A stretch of 64,000 nucleotides of DNA from Prasinococcaceae sp. CCMP 1430 (Eukaryota; Prasinodermophyta; Palmophyllophyceae; Prasinococcales; Prasinococcaceae), in contig RQSC01000018.1 in assembly GCA_013416795.1 (NCBI GenBank), positions 161,857 through 225,856 of the forward strand, read 5' to 3'. The translations under genes were made by a program, and so were the position numbers. Below, piece after piece: positions 41,728 to 52,026 of the stretch. Each line of letters opens with the position of its first letter. Position 1 is the stretch's first letter. The notes beneath the pieces were generated by a model. It ran no database searches. It was given only the letters and a program-made list of their open reading frames with translations, and had not been told where the DNA came from.

Positions 41728-43164
41728 ATGCTGGCGCGCGACGATGGCGAGGTTCCACTGTGGGAATTACCAGCGCCGGACGTCGGCGCAGCGCAGGTGG
41801 ATGCAGGCGCGCAGTCCTTGGAGCACGTGCAGCGCCGGCGTCGCAAGCGGCGGGCATGCAGCGGACCAGGCTTAGGAGGGGCGCGCGATGGAGTACTGGT
41901 AGACGCGCTGACGCGACTGGCGGCGTGCTCGTCCGGCCACGATACTGTCGCCGCGCTGCGAGCACTGCAACGCGCTGCGGCCGATCCGTCCACCAGTGAC
42001 GCAGCGCGGTGCGCGGCAGCTGTCGCAGTGCGTGCCGTTCTGGAACGCCCGCCACCACTGCATGTCAGCGCTCGCACCGCAGCGCAGAGCATGCTGTGTG
42101 GAGGTGGTGGGGGCGGCAGCAACGACCGAGAGTCGGACTTGTCTCTGCCTTCAGATGTGCTCGAAGCGCTCATGAGCTCGGCGCAGCCGCCCCCATCATG
42201 GCTAACGCCGTGTGCAACCGCCGAGGGTGGCATGCCCGCGACGCAAGCAGGGAGCGCTGATCGCGAAGAGATGGCTCGGCATAAGGCTGAGGCAGCGATG
42301 GTCGACAATGGCGGGCGTTGCCCTGACTCTGGTGTGATGGATACCGAAGAGGCTGGCTCGGCCACCGACGTAGGCCTGGGCGAGGAATTGTGCAGCTGGG
42401 CGGAGATTTCTGACGCATTGCCAGGGGAGAGAGTCGCCGCGGCTGCACGCGCGCTCGCCGAGCTTCTTTGCACCCACGCCGAGGCCGTCTTCTCCGAGGC
42501 GCTGCAGCTAGCGTGGCGGTCCTTGCGCGATGACAGCGTGCGAGTGTTGCTCCAGGAAGTCCTTGGTGATCATGGCCCGGACGCGGCCGTTCCTGTGGTA
42601 CGCTACTCGTTGAGCCATGCAGCGCGCGTGGCACTCTTGCGAGCTATGCTGCTCCCGCGCCTGCTGTCGCTGAGTGCACCTGCAGCCCGTGAGCTGCAAG
42701 CCGCGGCGCTTGTGGCCGCCAGCGCTTGCCCCGCAGCCGCTGCAGACGTGCTCGTGATCAGACTGCTCTTCGCGGAGGGGTCGGGGCCCATGCAGGGCGA
42801 CGTCGCGGCGCGAGTCACTGCAGCCTTGCCAGCCGACGTTCGCCCTGAGCTCTTGCAAACGCTTTGCGCGCACTCCGCGGCGTGGTCGGAGCAGACGTGC
42901 ACCGTGGCCTTGGCATCGCTCTCGCCGCCGCGTGCAGGAGTTTCCTCATCACACATCAGGGACATCGCCGCGGCGCTGCGAGCGTCTGTCGCAGCCCGGC
43001 CGCAACTTGCGCGAACGCAGAAATTTGGCAAGTTGCTGCACGAAATCGCGACCAAGCTTGATGCAGGCCTTATTTGCGACCACAAGGGCGAGCTGATGGA
43101 GCTCGCGTCGGCCGGAAAGGGCATGCTAGCTAAGGCAGCTCTCAGCAGGCTCAAGAAGCTCTGA
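41728..43164 (+). CDS. Fanconi anaemia group E (FANCE)-like protein
   Basis: A single exon of 478 residues. The first 230 residues are polar and unrecognised. The C-terminal 250 form an all-helical array with repeated leucine/alanine patterns, including VALLRAMLLPRLLSLSAPAARELQAAAL and ending KFGKLLHEIATKL...ELMELASAGKGMLAKAALSRLKKL. This ending and the preceding helical repeats resemble the FANCE C-terminal domain, which binds FANCC and FANCD2 in the interstrand-crosslink repair core complex. Similarity is by pattern, not by catalytic residues, so another HEAT-like protein remains possible. Head-to-head position with RAD50 is consistent with a repair role. Confidence 0.55.
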   Translation: MLARDDGEVPLWELPAPDVGAAQVDAGAQSLEHVQRRRRKRRACSGPGLGGARDGVLVDALTRLAACSSGHDTVAALRALQRAAADPSTSDAARCAAAVAVRAVLERPPPLHVSARTAAQSMLCGGGGGGSNDRESDLSLPSDVLEALMSSAQPPPSWLTPCATAEGGMPATQAGSADREEMARHKAEAAMVDNGGRCPDSGVMDTEEAGSATDVGLGEELCSWAEISDALPGERVAAAARALAELLCTHAEAVFSEALQLAWRSLRDDSVRVLLQEVLGDHGPDAAVPVVRYSLSHAARVALLRAMLLPRLLSLSAPAARELQAAALVAASACPAAAADVLVIRLLFAEGSGPMQGDVAARVTAALPADVRPELLQTLCAHSAAWSEQTCTVALASLSPPRAGVSSSHIRDIAAALRASVAARPQLARTQKFGKLLHEIATKLDAGLICDHKGELMELASAGKGMLAKAALSRLKKL

Positions 43165-43286
43165 GCGCCATTGTCAGACTAAAGTGGGTTCGCACAGCAG
43201 CGCCGGGCCCTGGTCATCGACTGCTTATGAAAGAATCGTTAATAGCAAAAATGGTAGTGTATATGTACAACACGCCACGGCCGTGC

Positions 43287-46200
43287 CTAGGCGAGGCTGT
43301 CCAGGCTCGCCGTGCTCGTGCTCGAGACCATGCTCGCCAGGCTCACGGTTGAGTCTGAGTTGCCGAAGCGCGACTTCTTGACGCGCTTGCCCTCGTTGGG
43401 GTCGACAATCATCTTGACGGTGCCGTCCTCCACGCGCCACACCTCGTTGCAGACGCTGTCGATGAACGCCTGGTTGTGACTAATCACGACGACGCCACCC
43501 TTGAAGTCACGGAGCGCTTTCGTAAGAGCGGCGAGCGTGTCGTTGTCCAAGTAGTTAGTCGGCTCATCCAGGGCGATCAGGTGAGGCTTGCTCCACATGG
43601 CCGCCGCGAGAACCAGGCGCGAACGCTGGCCCGCCGAGAAGCGGCGGATCTTGGAGTCCGCCAGCAGCGGACCGATGCCGAAGTCGTTGAGGTGCTTACG
43701 CACCTCGTCCACAGTGATGGGGCGGATGGCCAGGCCGGACGCCTCCGCCTTCATCGTTTCGTCGTAGTTCTTGCACAGCTTGAGGACGTACGAGGCCTTG
43801 TACTTGAGGGACTGGAGGGGCTCCCAGAAGGTCTTGTCAGAGTGTCCATTCTTGGTGAGCTCGTAGAAGAGGTCCTTGCCGCGCTCCTGGCGACCCACAA
43901 CAGCATTGATCTCGGCGGGCTTTTGCCGCATCTCCTCTTCCTCCTCGGTGAGCTTGAGGAAGTCCATCTTGGCCACCTCGCGGTCCTGGCCCATGAAGAA
44001 GCGCTGCTGGATGTACACGATGGGCGAAGTGTCCAGGTTGTCCTCAAGGTGATGCATCGAGTGCTGCGCCACGTAGGACATACGCAGGTTGTGGTGCTTC
44101 CACACCTCGCCCTTGAGCGGGTCCATCTCACCAAAGAGCAACTTCATAAGCGTCGTCTTGCCCGCGCCGTTGACGCCAGTGAGCGCCAGGCGCGCCGTCC
44201 GCGTGAGCTTCACGCTGACGTCATTCAGCAGGAGCTTCTCCGGCGTGTAGCCAAAGGTCATGCCCTCCGCCTTCATCACAGGCTTCGAGCGCGTGCGCAG
44301 GCCCTCGAGCACGCCGCCATCGGGAAAGACGATCGGCAGCGCCGAGGGACGGTTCGCCTCCTCGACGCGCTTGCGCTCCGCCTCCTTGGCGGCGGCGGCC
44401 TCTTCTGCCGTGGGCGCGGCCTCGCTCTTCGCACCGGTGCCAAGCTCAGCCTTGCGCGCCTCGAGGTCCTTCTCGGCCGCGGCGTCAGCCTTCTTGGCGG
44501 CGTTCTCCACGGTGGGTAGGCCGGCGACGATCTCTGGGTTGGCGGCCTGGAAGTCGTTGAAGCCACAGTCGTGGTAGGAGAGCATCTGGTCGTGGATGTG
44601 GATAATATTGGTGCACACGTCGTCGAGGAAGGTGTACTCGTGGGACACCACCAGCACAGTCACGCCGGGCAACTTCACCTGCAGGTACTCTGTGAGCCAC
44701 GCCACAGACTTGACGTCCAGGTGGTTCGTGGGCTCGTCGAGGATGAGAAGGTCGGGCTCGTGCAGCATGGAGCGCGCGATGGCGAGCTTCATGCGCCATC
44801 CTCCCGACAGCGCCGACACGGGGCCCTCGCGCATGGCGTCGCTGAAGCCCACATCCGTGAGCGACGACACCAGCGTCTCCTCGGAGGTGCCCTTAGGCAC
44901 CATACCGCGCATGAAGTTGATGACCGTGTCGTCCTTCTCGCTCAGGATTTCGTGCGCCACGTAGTAGCACTTGACGTCCGCTGGGAACCCGTTGATGTCG
45001 CGTGCCGCCACGCGGGTGAGCAGCGTGGTCTTGCCCACGCCGTTCTGGCCCACGATGCCGTAGCGGCGGCCGCGCTCGAGTAGCAGGCTGGTGCGGCGCA
45101 GCAGCACGCGGCCGGTGAAGGCCAAAATAATGCCCTCAAGCTGCACGAGGTAGTCGCGTTTGGGGTCCGGGTGCACGTTCGACTGTGGGGAGCCCTGCGC
45201 GTCGCGCACGATCTTCTCCATTGCCTTGGCGAGCTCAGCCACTCTGGCGCTCTCCACGCCGGCGGACTTGGCGATGGGCTTGAGCGCGGCCTGCAGTGCG
45301 GACGCCACGGGCGAGAGGCGAGGCGTGCCCTCATACGCACCGCACAGCTTGGCGGCGTGCGCAGCGAGCTCGGGTGCCAGGCCCCACTCGGCGATGGCCT
45401 TGGTCGCCGCCTCCTCGATGGCGGCGACGGTCGCTTTGGCCTTGGTCTCGACCGCGTCGGCCTTGGTGTCGCCTAGGCCCTTCGTAAGCACGTCCATGGC
45501 CACCTCGGCGGCGGCGCGCACCTCGGGCTGGTCGTGGTTGAGCGCCTTGTTGATTTCGTACGCCAGGGGCGGCGCGAAGGGTGCGATTGACGCCGGGTCC
45601 ATCACGAGGTTGAAGATGTTGCTCGCGGTCTGGCACGCCTGCTTCATGATCTCGGGCTTGCGGTCGCGGAGCGAGCGCAGCATGACGGGCACCATCAACG
45701 CAAGCGAGGGTGAGTCGATGGAGTTGACGAACGTGATGTCCATGAGGCGCTCCAGGCACGCGGCCGTCTCCTTGTCGGGGCGCGTGAGCGCGCCGACGAA
45801 GAGCTCCATGAGGGTCTGCGTCTCAGCGTTCTGCACGACGCCGCACACGGTGGGCATGGCCGCGACGGCCGCCGCGTGGACCTTGTCGTGCGTGTCGGCG
45901 ACGCTGTCCATCATGGCGGGCATGACTGCCGGCAGGCTCTGCTCCATCTGCGCGGGCGCCGCTTTGGCAATGTCCTTCACCAGCTTGAGGCACCCCTCCT
46001 TGGTGCGCCACTGCTTGTCGTGCATACCTACGAGCAGCATGGGGAAGGCAAGCTTCGCCGCGGGCGCCGAGCACTTGGAGAAGAACGTCTTGCCAGCCTT
46101 CAGCGCGGCCTTGCGCGCGTCCTTGTCGGAGTCGCCCTGAGCTGCCACGAGCAGCGGGAATAGCTCGAGCGCCGCGGGTTCGAAGGCCCAGCCGAGCCCG

Positions 46201-46574
46201 CGCACGAGCCCCTCGAACGTCGCGGCCGCCGCCTCTCGTGAGCCCGCGTCCTTGCGCTCGCCGAACATGCGGCGCAGCTCGCCCACCGCGCCAGCCGCGG
46301 CCAGCGCGTCCGCGCCTGCCGACTTGGCGGTGCCTCCTACGCTGAACGCCGCCGCGCGGCGCTCCTCGGAACTCCCCACGCTCAGCGTCGCCGCGAGCTG
46401 CGCCGCGAGAGCGTCGGCCGCTGCCGCCGCGTCGAGCTCTTTGGCGGCCGCCGCCGCAGCATCGAGCGCCACGAGCGCTGCATCCCTCTCCTTCTTGCCG
46501 CCCTTGGCATCCATGGCGGCGGACGACCCCTCCTTCTGCTTGCTGTCGAAGCGGGTCCCTGTCTTAATCGCCAT
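43287..46574 (-). CDS. Translation elongation factor 3 (eEF3), ABC-F-like ATPase with HEAT repeats
   Basis: A single uninterrupted exon of 1,095 residues. A HEAT-repeat region occupies roughly residues 80-400 (for example LLVGMHDKQWRTKEGCLKLV), then two ABC cassettes: Walker A GQNGVGKTTLL near 509 with LSGGWRMKLAIARSML and DLLILDEPTNHLD, and Walker A GVNGAGKTTLM near 800 with FSAGQRSRLVLAAAMW and LIALDEPTNYLD. A chromodomain-like insertion in the second cassette (YKASYVLKLC region) is also eEF3-typical. In fungi eEF3 drives late translocation and tRNA release from the ribosomal E site; homologues occur in scattered algae and oomycetes, not in animals or land plants. The tail is serine-rich rather than lysine-rich. 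Confidence 0.93.
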   Translation of the reverse strand: MAIKTGTRFDSKQKEGSSAAMDAKGGKKERDAALVALDAAAAAAKELDAAAAADALAAQLAATLSVGSSEERRAAAFSVGGTAKSAGADALAAAGAVGELRRMFGERKDAGSREAAAATFEGLVRGLGWAFEPAALELFPLLVAAQGDSDKDARKAALKAGKTFFSKCSAPAAKLAFPMLLVGMHDKQWRTKEGCLKLVKDIAKAAPAQMEQSLPAVMPAMMDSVADTHDKVHAAAVAAMPTVCGVVQNAETQTLMELFVGALTRPDKETAACLERLMDITFVNSIDSPSLALMVPVMLRSLRDRKPEIMKQACQTASNIFNLVMDPASIAPFAPPLAYEINKALNHDQPEVRAAAEVAMDVLTKGLGDTKADAVETKAKATVAAIEEAATKAIAEWGLAPELAAHAAKLCGAYEGTPRLSPVASALQAALKPIAKSAGVESARVAELAKAMEKIVRDAQGSPQSNVHPDPKRDYLVQLEGIILAFTGRVLLRRTSLLLERGRRYGIVGQNGVGKTTLLTRVAARDINGFPADVKCYYVAHEILSEKDDTVINFMRGMVPKGTSEETLVSSLTDVGFSDAMREGPVSALSGGWRMKLAIARSMLHEPDLLILDEPTNHLDVKSVAWLTEYLQVKLPGVTVLVVSHEYTFLDDVCTNIIHIHDQMLSYHDCGFNDFQAANPEIVAGLPTVENAAKKADAAAEKDLEARKAELGTGAKSEAAPTAEEAAAAKEAERKRVEEANRPSALPIVFPDGGVLEGLRTRSKPVMKAEGMTFGYTPEKLLLNDVSVKLTRTARLALTGVNGAGKTTLMKLLFGEMDPLKGEVWKHHNLRMSYVAQHSMHHLEDNLDTSPIVYIQQRFFMGQDREVAKMDFLKLTEEEEEMRQKPAEINAVVGRQERGKDLFYELTKNGHSDKTFWEPLQSLKYKASYVLKLCKNYDETMKAEASGLAIRPITVDEVRKHLNDFGIGPLLADSKIRRFSAGQRSRLVLAAAMWSKPHLIALDEPTNYLDNDTLAALTKALRDFKGGVVVISHNQAFIDSVCNEVWRVEDGTVKMIVDPNEGKRVKKSRFGNSDSTVSLASMVSSTSTASLDSLA

Positions 46575-47091
46575 CGCCGCCGGAGGCGGAGGGGGGGGGG
46601 CGCGAGTGCGCGCGCGTCGCCCCCAGCACGCGGTGTGGCGCGCCGCGCCGCGCGAGCCCCACCCGCGCGCCCCCCGCGCCGCGGCGGCCGCGCCCGTGGC
46701 TCGCGAGGCGAGGGTTTGGGGTTTGGGTCCAAAGAAGAACCCAAACAAAATCCAGGCACCAGAACGCGAAAACACCAACCATACTACTGTGCCATGATGG
46801 TACAGATTGGATTTGATTCGGAATTTGGATAGGCTTGCAAACCCTTCGAACTGCGGCGTGCCCTGCGTCGGTTATTACGTATTTCGATTTCCGGAATCGG
46901 AATGGCTCCAAACAGGCTTTGTCTCTCGCGCGCGGAGAGGCGAAATGGTGCCGTCGATCGATGGCGCGCGCGCGTGCCGCGCGCGCGCGTTTTCAGATGG
47001 TCGTGTCGATAGGGACAGTGGGAATCTCGTGCATCCATTCATGCAAGTCACGAATTGGATGACGAGGCGTTTGGCTACCTTCAGAGAAACA

Positions 47092-47107
47092 TACCATCCG
47101 GATGGTA
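47092..47107. repeat. Perfect 16-nt palindrome
   Basis: TACCATCCGGATGGTA reads the same on both strands. It is the clearest member of a group of GTACCATC/GATGGTAC-type sites scattered through the gene-free DNA of this window. Confidence 0.9.
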
Positions 47108-47110
47108 GGT

Positions 47111-47156
47111 CCTTAAGTGTTTTCACTCTACCCCCTAAGTGTTCCTTAAGTGTTTT
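47111..47156. repeat. Three short direct repeats (TAAGTGTT)
   Basis: The octamer TAAGTGTT occurs three times within 46 bp, two of the copies extended as CCTTAAGTGTTTT. It lies next to the 47092 palindrome in gene-free DNA and might be a cluster of protein-binding sites or decayed repeat DNA. Confidence 0.7.
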
Positions 47157-48150
47157 GACACATGTATTCAAAGACCCCAGTTGAATTTCTTCACATGTTT
47201 TCGCACGCGCGCGCGAGAGCGCAGCGATGCGGCGGGAGCCCGGCAGCAGCGCTCGGTGTGTAGCCCGTGGGGTGGGGCGGGGCGGGGCCTGCTCGCGCGA
47301 GCCGCCGCAGCAGCCGCCGCACGCGCGCTTTTTCTGCACCGCGCCGAATTCCCGGGGACGCGAGCGCCATCCGGGGCGCAGCGCTTGCGAATCGCCACCA
47401 ATCGGCGGATTTTCAACGGGACGAATCCGGTCCGCGCTTTTCTGCGGCGCGTTCTGCTTGTGCGCGCGCCAATTCGCGGGGCGTGAAAGCGCGCGCCCGC
47501 GCGGTGCGTTCCGCTGGCGGGCGCCGCGGAAGGGCGCGCGCGAATTGGCGGACGCTCCGCAGCGCGCGTTGACTGGCCTCTGGGGGGGCTTCGCAGCGGC
47601 GTGAGGTTTGGGTTCGTGGAAGATGCGCATCTGTTGTGATGGTACTTCCTACGGTAAAGAGGGCACCATCAGATGATACCATCCTGGATGGCAAATTATT
47701 TGGGTTCAGGGTTTGCGTAAAAAGGCTCGGCTCGCGCGCGCGCGCGCCCCCCCGTGGTGACGGGGCGCTCCTCGCGCGCGGGCCTGGGCGCGGACGCCGC
47801 GGCCGGCCGCGCGTCGCGCGCGCCGAGTGAGGCCTCGGCCGGCCGGATGGGGCCTGCTCCTCTCGCTCGCGGCCGGTGCAGGTTTAGGTTTCAGTGGTGT
47901 TGTTTGGGGTTTGATCCTCTGAGGGTTGTGTGTTCTTTTAGGTCGAGGGCGCCCCGGCCTCGGGTGTGCTCGAGCAGGCTGCCGCGGTCGTCGCGCGAGC
48001 CACAGCGCGCCCCGAGGGGCGCGCCCACCCACCGACCCGCCCACGCATCGACCACACCTCGCCTGAGCGGAGGCGGCGGCAGCGACGGCGGCGGAGCGCG
48101 GCGCCGCCGCGCTTTCTTCGCCGTTCCCAGGTGGTCCTCGAGCGAGCGCC

Positions 48151-48996
48151 ATGGAGGGCGTCGTGGAGTGTCCGTCGGGCACCGCGCGGGGCATCGCGTC
48201 GCGCTGGGCGTCGAGTGGGCCGCCCTGTGGCGGGCGATGCATGGCCAGCCATGGCGTGCCGGGGTTCTGTTGGTGCACGCTGTCGACGGAGGCGCGCGCG
48301 GCGTTCGCAACAGGGAGCGCAGGGCTGGTCTCCGGGGGCGCGTCACCGCCTCCGTGGCCCGCCTCCAGCTTGCCGCTCGCTGCGCAGGTGCAGGAACGCA
48401 GTGACGCGAACGTGCTGCCACCGACGCCCGCGGCCGAGCGTCACGACGCCGGGCCTGATGGCCGCGCCGGTGCGAGCGGGCGCCGCCTTTGCGTGCGCCT
48501 GTGGTGCGATGAGAGCCTCGCGCCGAGCAGCGACGGCACCCATACTCCCGGGACCAACACGCGCAGCCAGGGCAGGGTGCCACACGAGCATTCGCGAGGC
48601 GCTGCGAGGGTGGCGCTCGCGCCCTTGGCTGAGCCGGTGCCGCTCTCGCAGACCCTCGGCCCAGAGCAGCAGGGCCAATCTGTCGAGCATTGCGCGCCCG
48701 TGGAGGAAGAAAGGCCAGCGGGGCCGCGCCGTGCGCCCAGGCGGCGCAGACCGAAAGTTCCGCCGTGGCAGCGCTGGCGGTGCTCCGGCTGCTCTCGCGC
48801 GCTGCCTGAGGGCCACTCCGGCTGTCCGTATGCAGCAGCGCGCTCCTTCGACCTGGACCCACGCTACGGCCCGGCGAGTGGCCTGACGCGCCGCGAGCGC
48901 CACGCTCGCGCGCTCGGGCTCGGGCTCAAGCCGCCGGCGCTGTCGGATGAGGCGCTCTCGTACCCACCCACGGGCGCGGCCACGCGGTGGCTGTGA
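48151..48996 (+). CDS. Unknown protein with a small cysteine motif
   Basis: A 281-residue open frame from ATG 48151. The first 200 residues look disordered. The C-terminal 75 are more ordered: a basic patch (RRAPRRRRPKVPPW), then WRCSGCSRALPEGHSGCPY, which has C-x2-C and a third cysteine plus histidine that could bind zinc, then LTRRERHARALGLGLKPP. I do not recognise the family. A splice-acceptor-like CCCAG lies at 48126-48130, so an upstream exon is possible and the true start may differ. It converges on the ankyrin-FabD gene. Confidence 0.45.
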   Translation: MEGVVECPSGTARGIASRWASSGPPCGGRCMASHGVPGFCWCTLSTEARAAFATGSAGLVSGGASPPPWPASSLPLAAQVQERSDANVLPPTPAAERHDAGPDGRAGASGRRLCVRLWCDESLAPSSDGTHTPGTNTRSQGRVPHEHSRGAARVALAPLAEPVPLSQTLGPEQQGQSVEHCAPVEEERPAGPRRAPRRRRPKVPPWQRWRCSGCSRALPEGHSGCPYAAARSFDLDPRYGPASGLTRRERHARALGLGLKPPALSDEALSYPPTGAATRWL

Positions 48997-49158
48997 AGGA
49001 GACGCGCGTCAGAGCACGCAGACATGTACTGTATCCTTATTGTATTTTTTTTAGCCGGTGTTCTATTTTGCATTCTTGCAGCGATTGCGTACGATGGACG
49101 GTGGCTGCACGGGCGGCGCACGTGAGTTGTTGAGCTTTCCCGCACGTGGGCAGGCTTA

Positions 49159-49180
49159 ACACACACACACACACACACAC
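49159..49180. repeat. (AC)11 microsatellite
   Basis: Eleven uninterrupted AC units between two convergent genes, about 50 bp beyond the stop codon of the ankyrin-FabD gene and probably inside its 3' UTR. Confidence 0.95.
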
Positions 49181-49227
49181 TCCCCTGCTGCGTGTGCCCC
49201 GCCGGTGCGAGCAGCCGGCGAGCGTGC

Positions 49228-51350
49228 CTACACCTTGACGTTGGTGAAAGTCTTCCAAACGGCAGGATCGATGCGCTTAGTCATGGCCTTCACCTGCTGC
49301 CCGGGGCCGAGCTCGAAGAGCTCGTTCTTGCCCTTGCCGATGAGGGTCTTGACCGTGCTCTCCCAGAGCACAGGCTCGACCAGTTGCCGCTTGAGGAAGG
49401 CCTTAATGTCCTCGGCCTTCTCAAAGGGCATGGCGGTGACGTTGGAGTACACGGGAATCCGCGGGTCTTTGATGGTGACCTCGTCGAGCACCTTCGCGAG
49501 CGCCTCCGAGGCTGGCTGCATGAGCGGTGTGTGGAAGGCGCCCGACACGGCCACCTTCTGCGCCTTGAGGGCACCCTTGGCCGTCGCGAGCTTCTGTGCC
49601 TCGTCCAGGCACACGTGATGGCCGCTCACCACGCGACCCTGCGGGAACAGCAGGTTGGCCACCTGGCACGTCTTGCCAGGCATCTTCTCTCGCACCGCCT
49701 TGCACACCGACTCGATCTCCGCATCGCCCAGGCCGACCACGCTAAGCATGCCGTGAGGGTCGCCGGACTCGGCCGCGGCGGCCATGCCCTCTGCGCGCAC
49801 CTTCACCACCTTGATCGCGTCGTCGAATGACATCGCGCCGGCGAACACGAGTGCGGTGTACTCGCCGAGCGACAGGCCTGCCGTGCAGGAGCACTGCTCC
49901 ACCTTCTGCGGGTCCTCGTTGCGCAGCTTCTCAACCGCCGCCAGCCCGCCAACGAAAAGCGCTGGCTGCGAGTGCACGGTATTGTCGATCTTCTCCTTGG
50001 GGCCATTTAAGCACACGTCCAGAAGGTCGTAGCCGAGCACCTTGGAGGCCTTCTCGAACATCTCTTTCACAGCGGGGATGTCGGCGACGTCCTTGCACAT
50101 GCCCACAGCCTGCGAGCCCTGCCCGGGGAAGAGGAAGGCCACGGGCGTCTGCGGCGCTGCAGCGGCCGCCGCCTCAGCACTCGTGAGGCCCGCCATGGCG
50201 GCCGCCTCTGCGGTCGACAGCCCCATGGCCTTCGCCTTCTTCAGCGCCTTAGCCTTTGCCTTCTCCTTCTCGCACTTGTCGCGCCACGCGATTTCCGGGT
50301 ACGGGTGCTGGTAGTCATAGTCCCACGCCTTGACCGTTTCAAGGCTGTAGTCGTACAGCGTCCACCAGCAGCCGATGTCCGGGTGCGGACGGCGGACCTT
50401 CGGGACATGGGCGTACTTCTTCTCGAGCGCCAGAATGCGCGTGCGCACGTCCTCATCGTCCATCGCGACGTCAATGGGCAGCTTCTCGCCCGGGTCCAGA
50501 TACGGGTCGTATTCGATCGTCCTCAGCGTGGTGTCAGCACCCTGTGACAAAAGGTACTCGTAGATCTCCGGGTATCCGTCGTGGTGGAACAGGTAGGCTG
50601 CGCGGTGAAGCGGGGTCATGCCCTTGTTGTCCTGCTGGTTGACCTCCGCACCCATCTCGAGCAGGTGGGCAATCATGTCGAGTTGCTTGTAAGTCGTCGC
50701 GAAGTGGATCGGCGCGCCCGCCCCATTGTCCTGAGTGACGTAGTACGGGTCCGTCTTCATGACCTGCGGGTGGGCGAGGGCGCGCCCGAAGGGAAATGGA
50801 TGCAGCGCGGTGCACGACAGCGCGTGTGCGCGCGAGCGCGCATGCGTGTGTGTGCGTGTGTGTGGACGGGGTGGGGCAACGCGACCATGCGTCCGCGAGC
50901 GGCGAGAGTATGGCGTACGAGCAAGCAGGCAGGGGAGCGTCAGAGCGCGCCCCTTCGCCCGCGCTGGCGAGGGCGTCGCTGAGGCGCTGCGCGCCGGCGC
51001 GCGCACACTCCCATTGCCAACGCCCGCCGCGCCCCGCATCGCACGCCGCACGCAGGCGGGCAGGCGGGCAGGCGGGCCTCGCACACCTCCCACGACCGTG
51101 CCGGCGCGCCAACGGGGGCGGCCGTTTTTTTTTCTTTCTTTTTTTCGAGTGGGCACCTCTTCGTCCGCCCGCGGCGGCGAGCGGCACCGAGCTCCGCGGC
51201 GCGGCGCAGCACGGCGCCGCGCGGCGGGGGTTGAGAGAGAGGCGGGATGGTGGTGACGCGCGCCTACGCACCACCTCGAGCTGCTCGGGGTTGCCGAGGC
51301 GGACGCAACTGTAGAAGGCAAATGGGGGGTACTTTGGCTGTGGCGGGAAG
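49228..51350 (-). CDS. Ankyrin-repeat protein fused to malonyl-CoA:ACP transacylase (FabD)
   Basis: Two exons are placed, 51272-51350 and 49228-50763, in phase 0 over a 508-nt intron (GTGCGT donor, CCGCAG acceptor); a further 5' exon is needed because the first placed exon begins inside a codon after a CTCTCAG acceptor and has no ATG. The N-terminal part holds ankyrin units (GAPIHFATTYKQLDMIAHLLEMGAEVNQQD, KGMTPLHRAAYLF). After an alanine/lysine linker comes a full FabD domain: VAFLFPGQGSQAVGM, the nucleophile elbow GLSLGEY, the catalytic histidine in GAFHTPLM, and the C-terminal GPGQQVKAM. FabD loads malonyl groups onto acyl carrier protein for type II (plastid) fatty-acid synthesis. The ankyrin fusion is unusual. 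No plastid-targeting peptide can be assessed without exon 1. Confidence 0.88.
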
Positions 51351-52026
51351 CTGAGAGGCGGGGGGCGTCAGCACAGCCGTCGCGGGCACGGAAAAACGGA
51401 CCGTGCCCCTTCGCGCGCGCGCGCGCGCGTGCCGCCGCCGCTGCCTGCCTCTCGCGCGGGCGTGGGCGCGACGAGCCGCAGCCAGTCAGGTCGCGAGGCA
51501 TGGCTGCCAGTGCGCGGTGGCGGACCCTGCCCGCGAGCGAGTGCTGGCGCTCGCGTGCCGCGCTCGCGCTGTGGCGCGCGGCGCGCTCGCCCCGTCCTGC
51601 GCCCGCGCAGCCAGTGCCAATTCGGGGGGAGACGATCAGGCACACACCACACAAGCAAATTCTTACGCCGTCATAGTTTTTCCGAATTGCGTCTCAATCG
51701 CGGTTATTGCATTTTGAAACTGCGTTGTTCGAAGCGAGGAACAACAGAAGAGCTGGACAGTGCACGCCGGCACGACTCGCGCGCGGTGGCCCTCGAGGAT
51801 GCGAGCAAGCGGCGAGAAACGGGGGCTTTTACGGTGCGCCCAGCTGCGCCTCGCGCTGCACCTCCCGCGAGCGGGTCTAGTCGCACGATCTTATCGCAGT
51901 GTTCGGTGTGCGCAAAGGCCAGGCATGGCTGGAGGGATGGGCAGAGGAAGTGCCGTGCGCTCGCACCATGCCGTGCTGGCCCGCCTGCAGTTGGGGGATT
52001 TGCACGCATCTCGTGGGCTCCGTGTG
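51351..52026. promoter_or_regulatory. Region holding the unplaced 5' end of the ankyrin-FabD gene
   Basis: About 680 bp between two minus-strand genes. The start exon of the ankyrin-FabD gene should lie here. An ATG at about 51502 (MPRDLTG...) is one candidate, but I could not find a donor in the matching phase. An AT-richer patch at 51650-51720 may be the promoter. The distal part is the 3' region of the next gene. Confidence 0.35.

Larger units (their letters stand above)
46575..48150. promoter_or_regulatory. 1.6-kb gene-free region rich in palindromes and short repeats
   Basis: The longest gene-free stretch, between eEF3 (-) and an unknown gene (+). GATGGTAC half-sites lie at 46796-46803 and 47638-47645, a perfect 16-nt palindrome TACCATCCGGATGGTA at 47092-47107, and an imperfect one at 47677-47693. 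Three close copies of TAAGTGTT occur within 47113-47156. A segment at 47880-47895 is the exact reverse complement of 33237-33252. I find no coding frame with recognisable content. This may be decayed repeat DNA flanking a promoter. Confidence 0.5.

Noticed and set aside
46879-47630. A 251-residue minus-strand frame in the 1.6-kb gene-free region
   Set aside because: No ATG-led conserved block, composition typical of random GC-rich DNA, and the frame crosses palindromes and short repeats.
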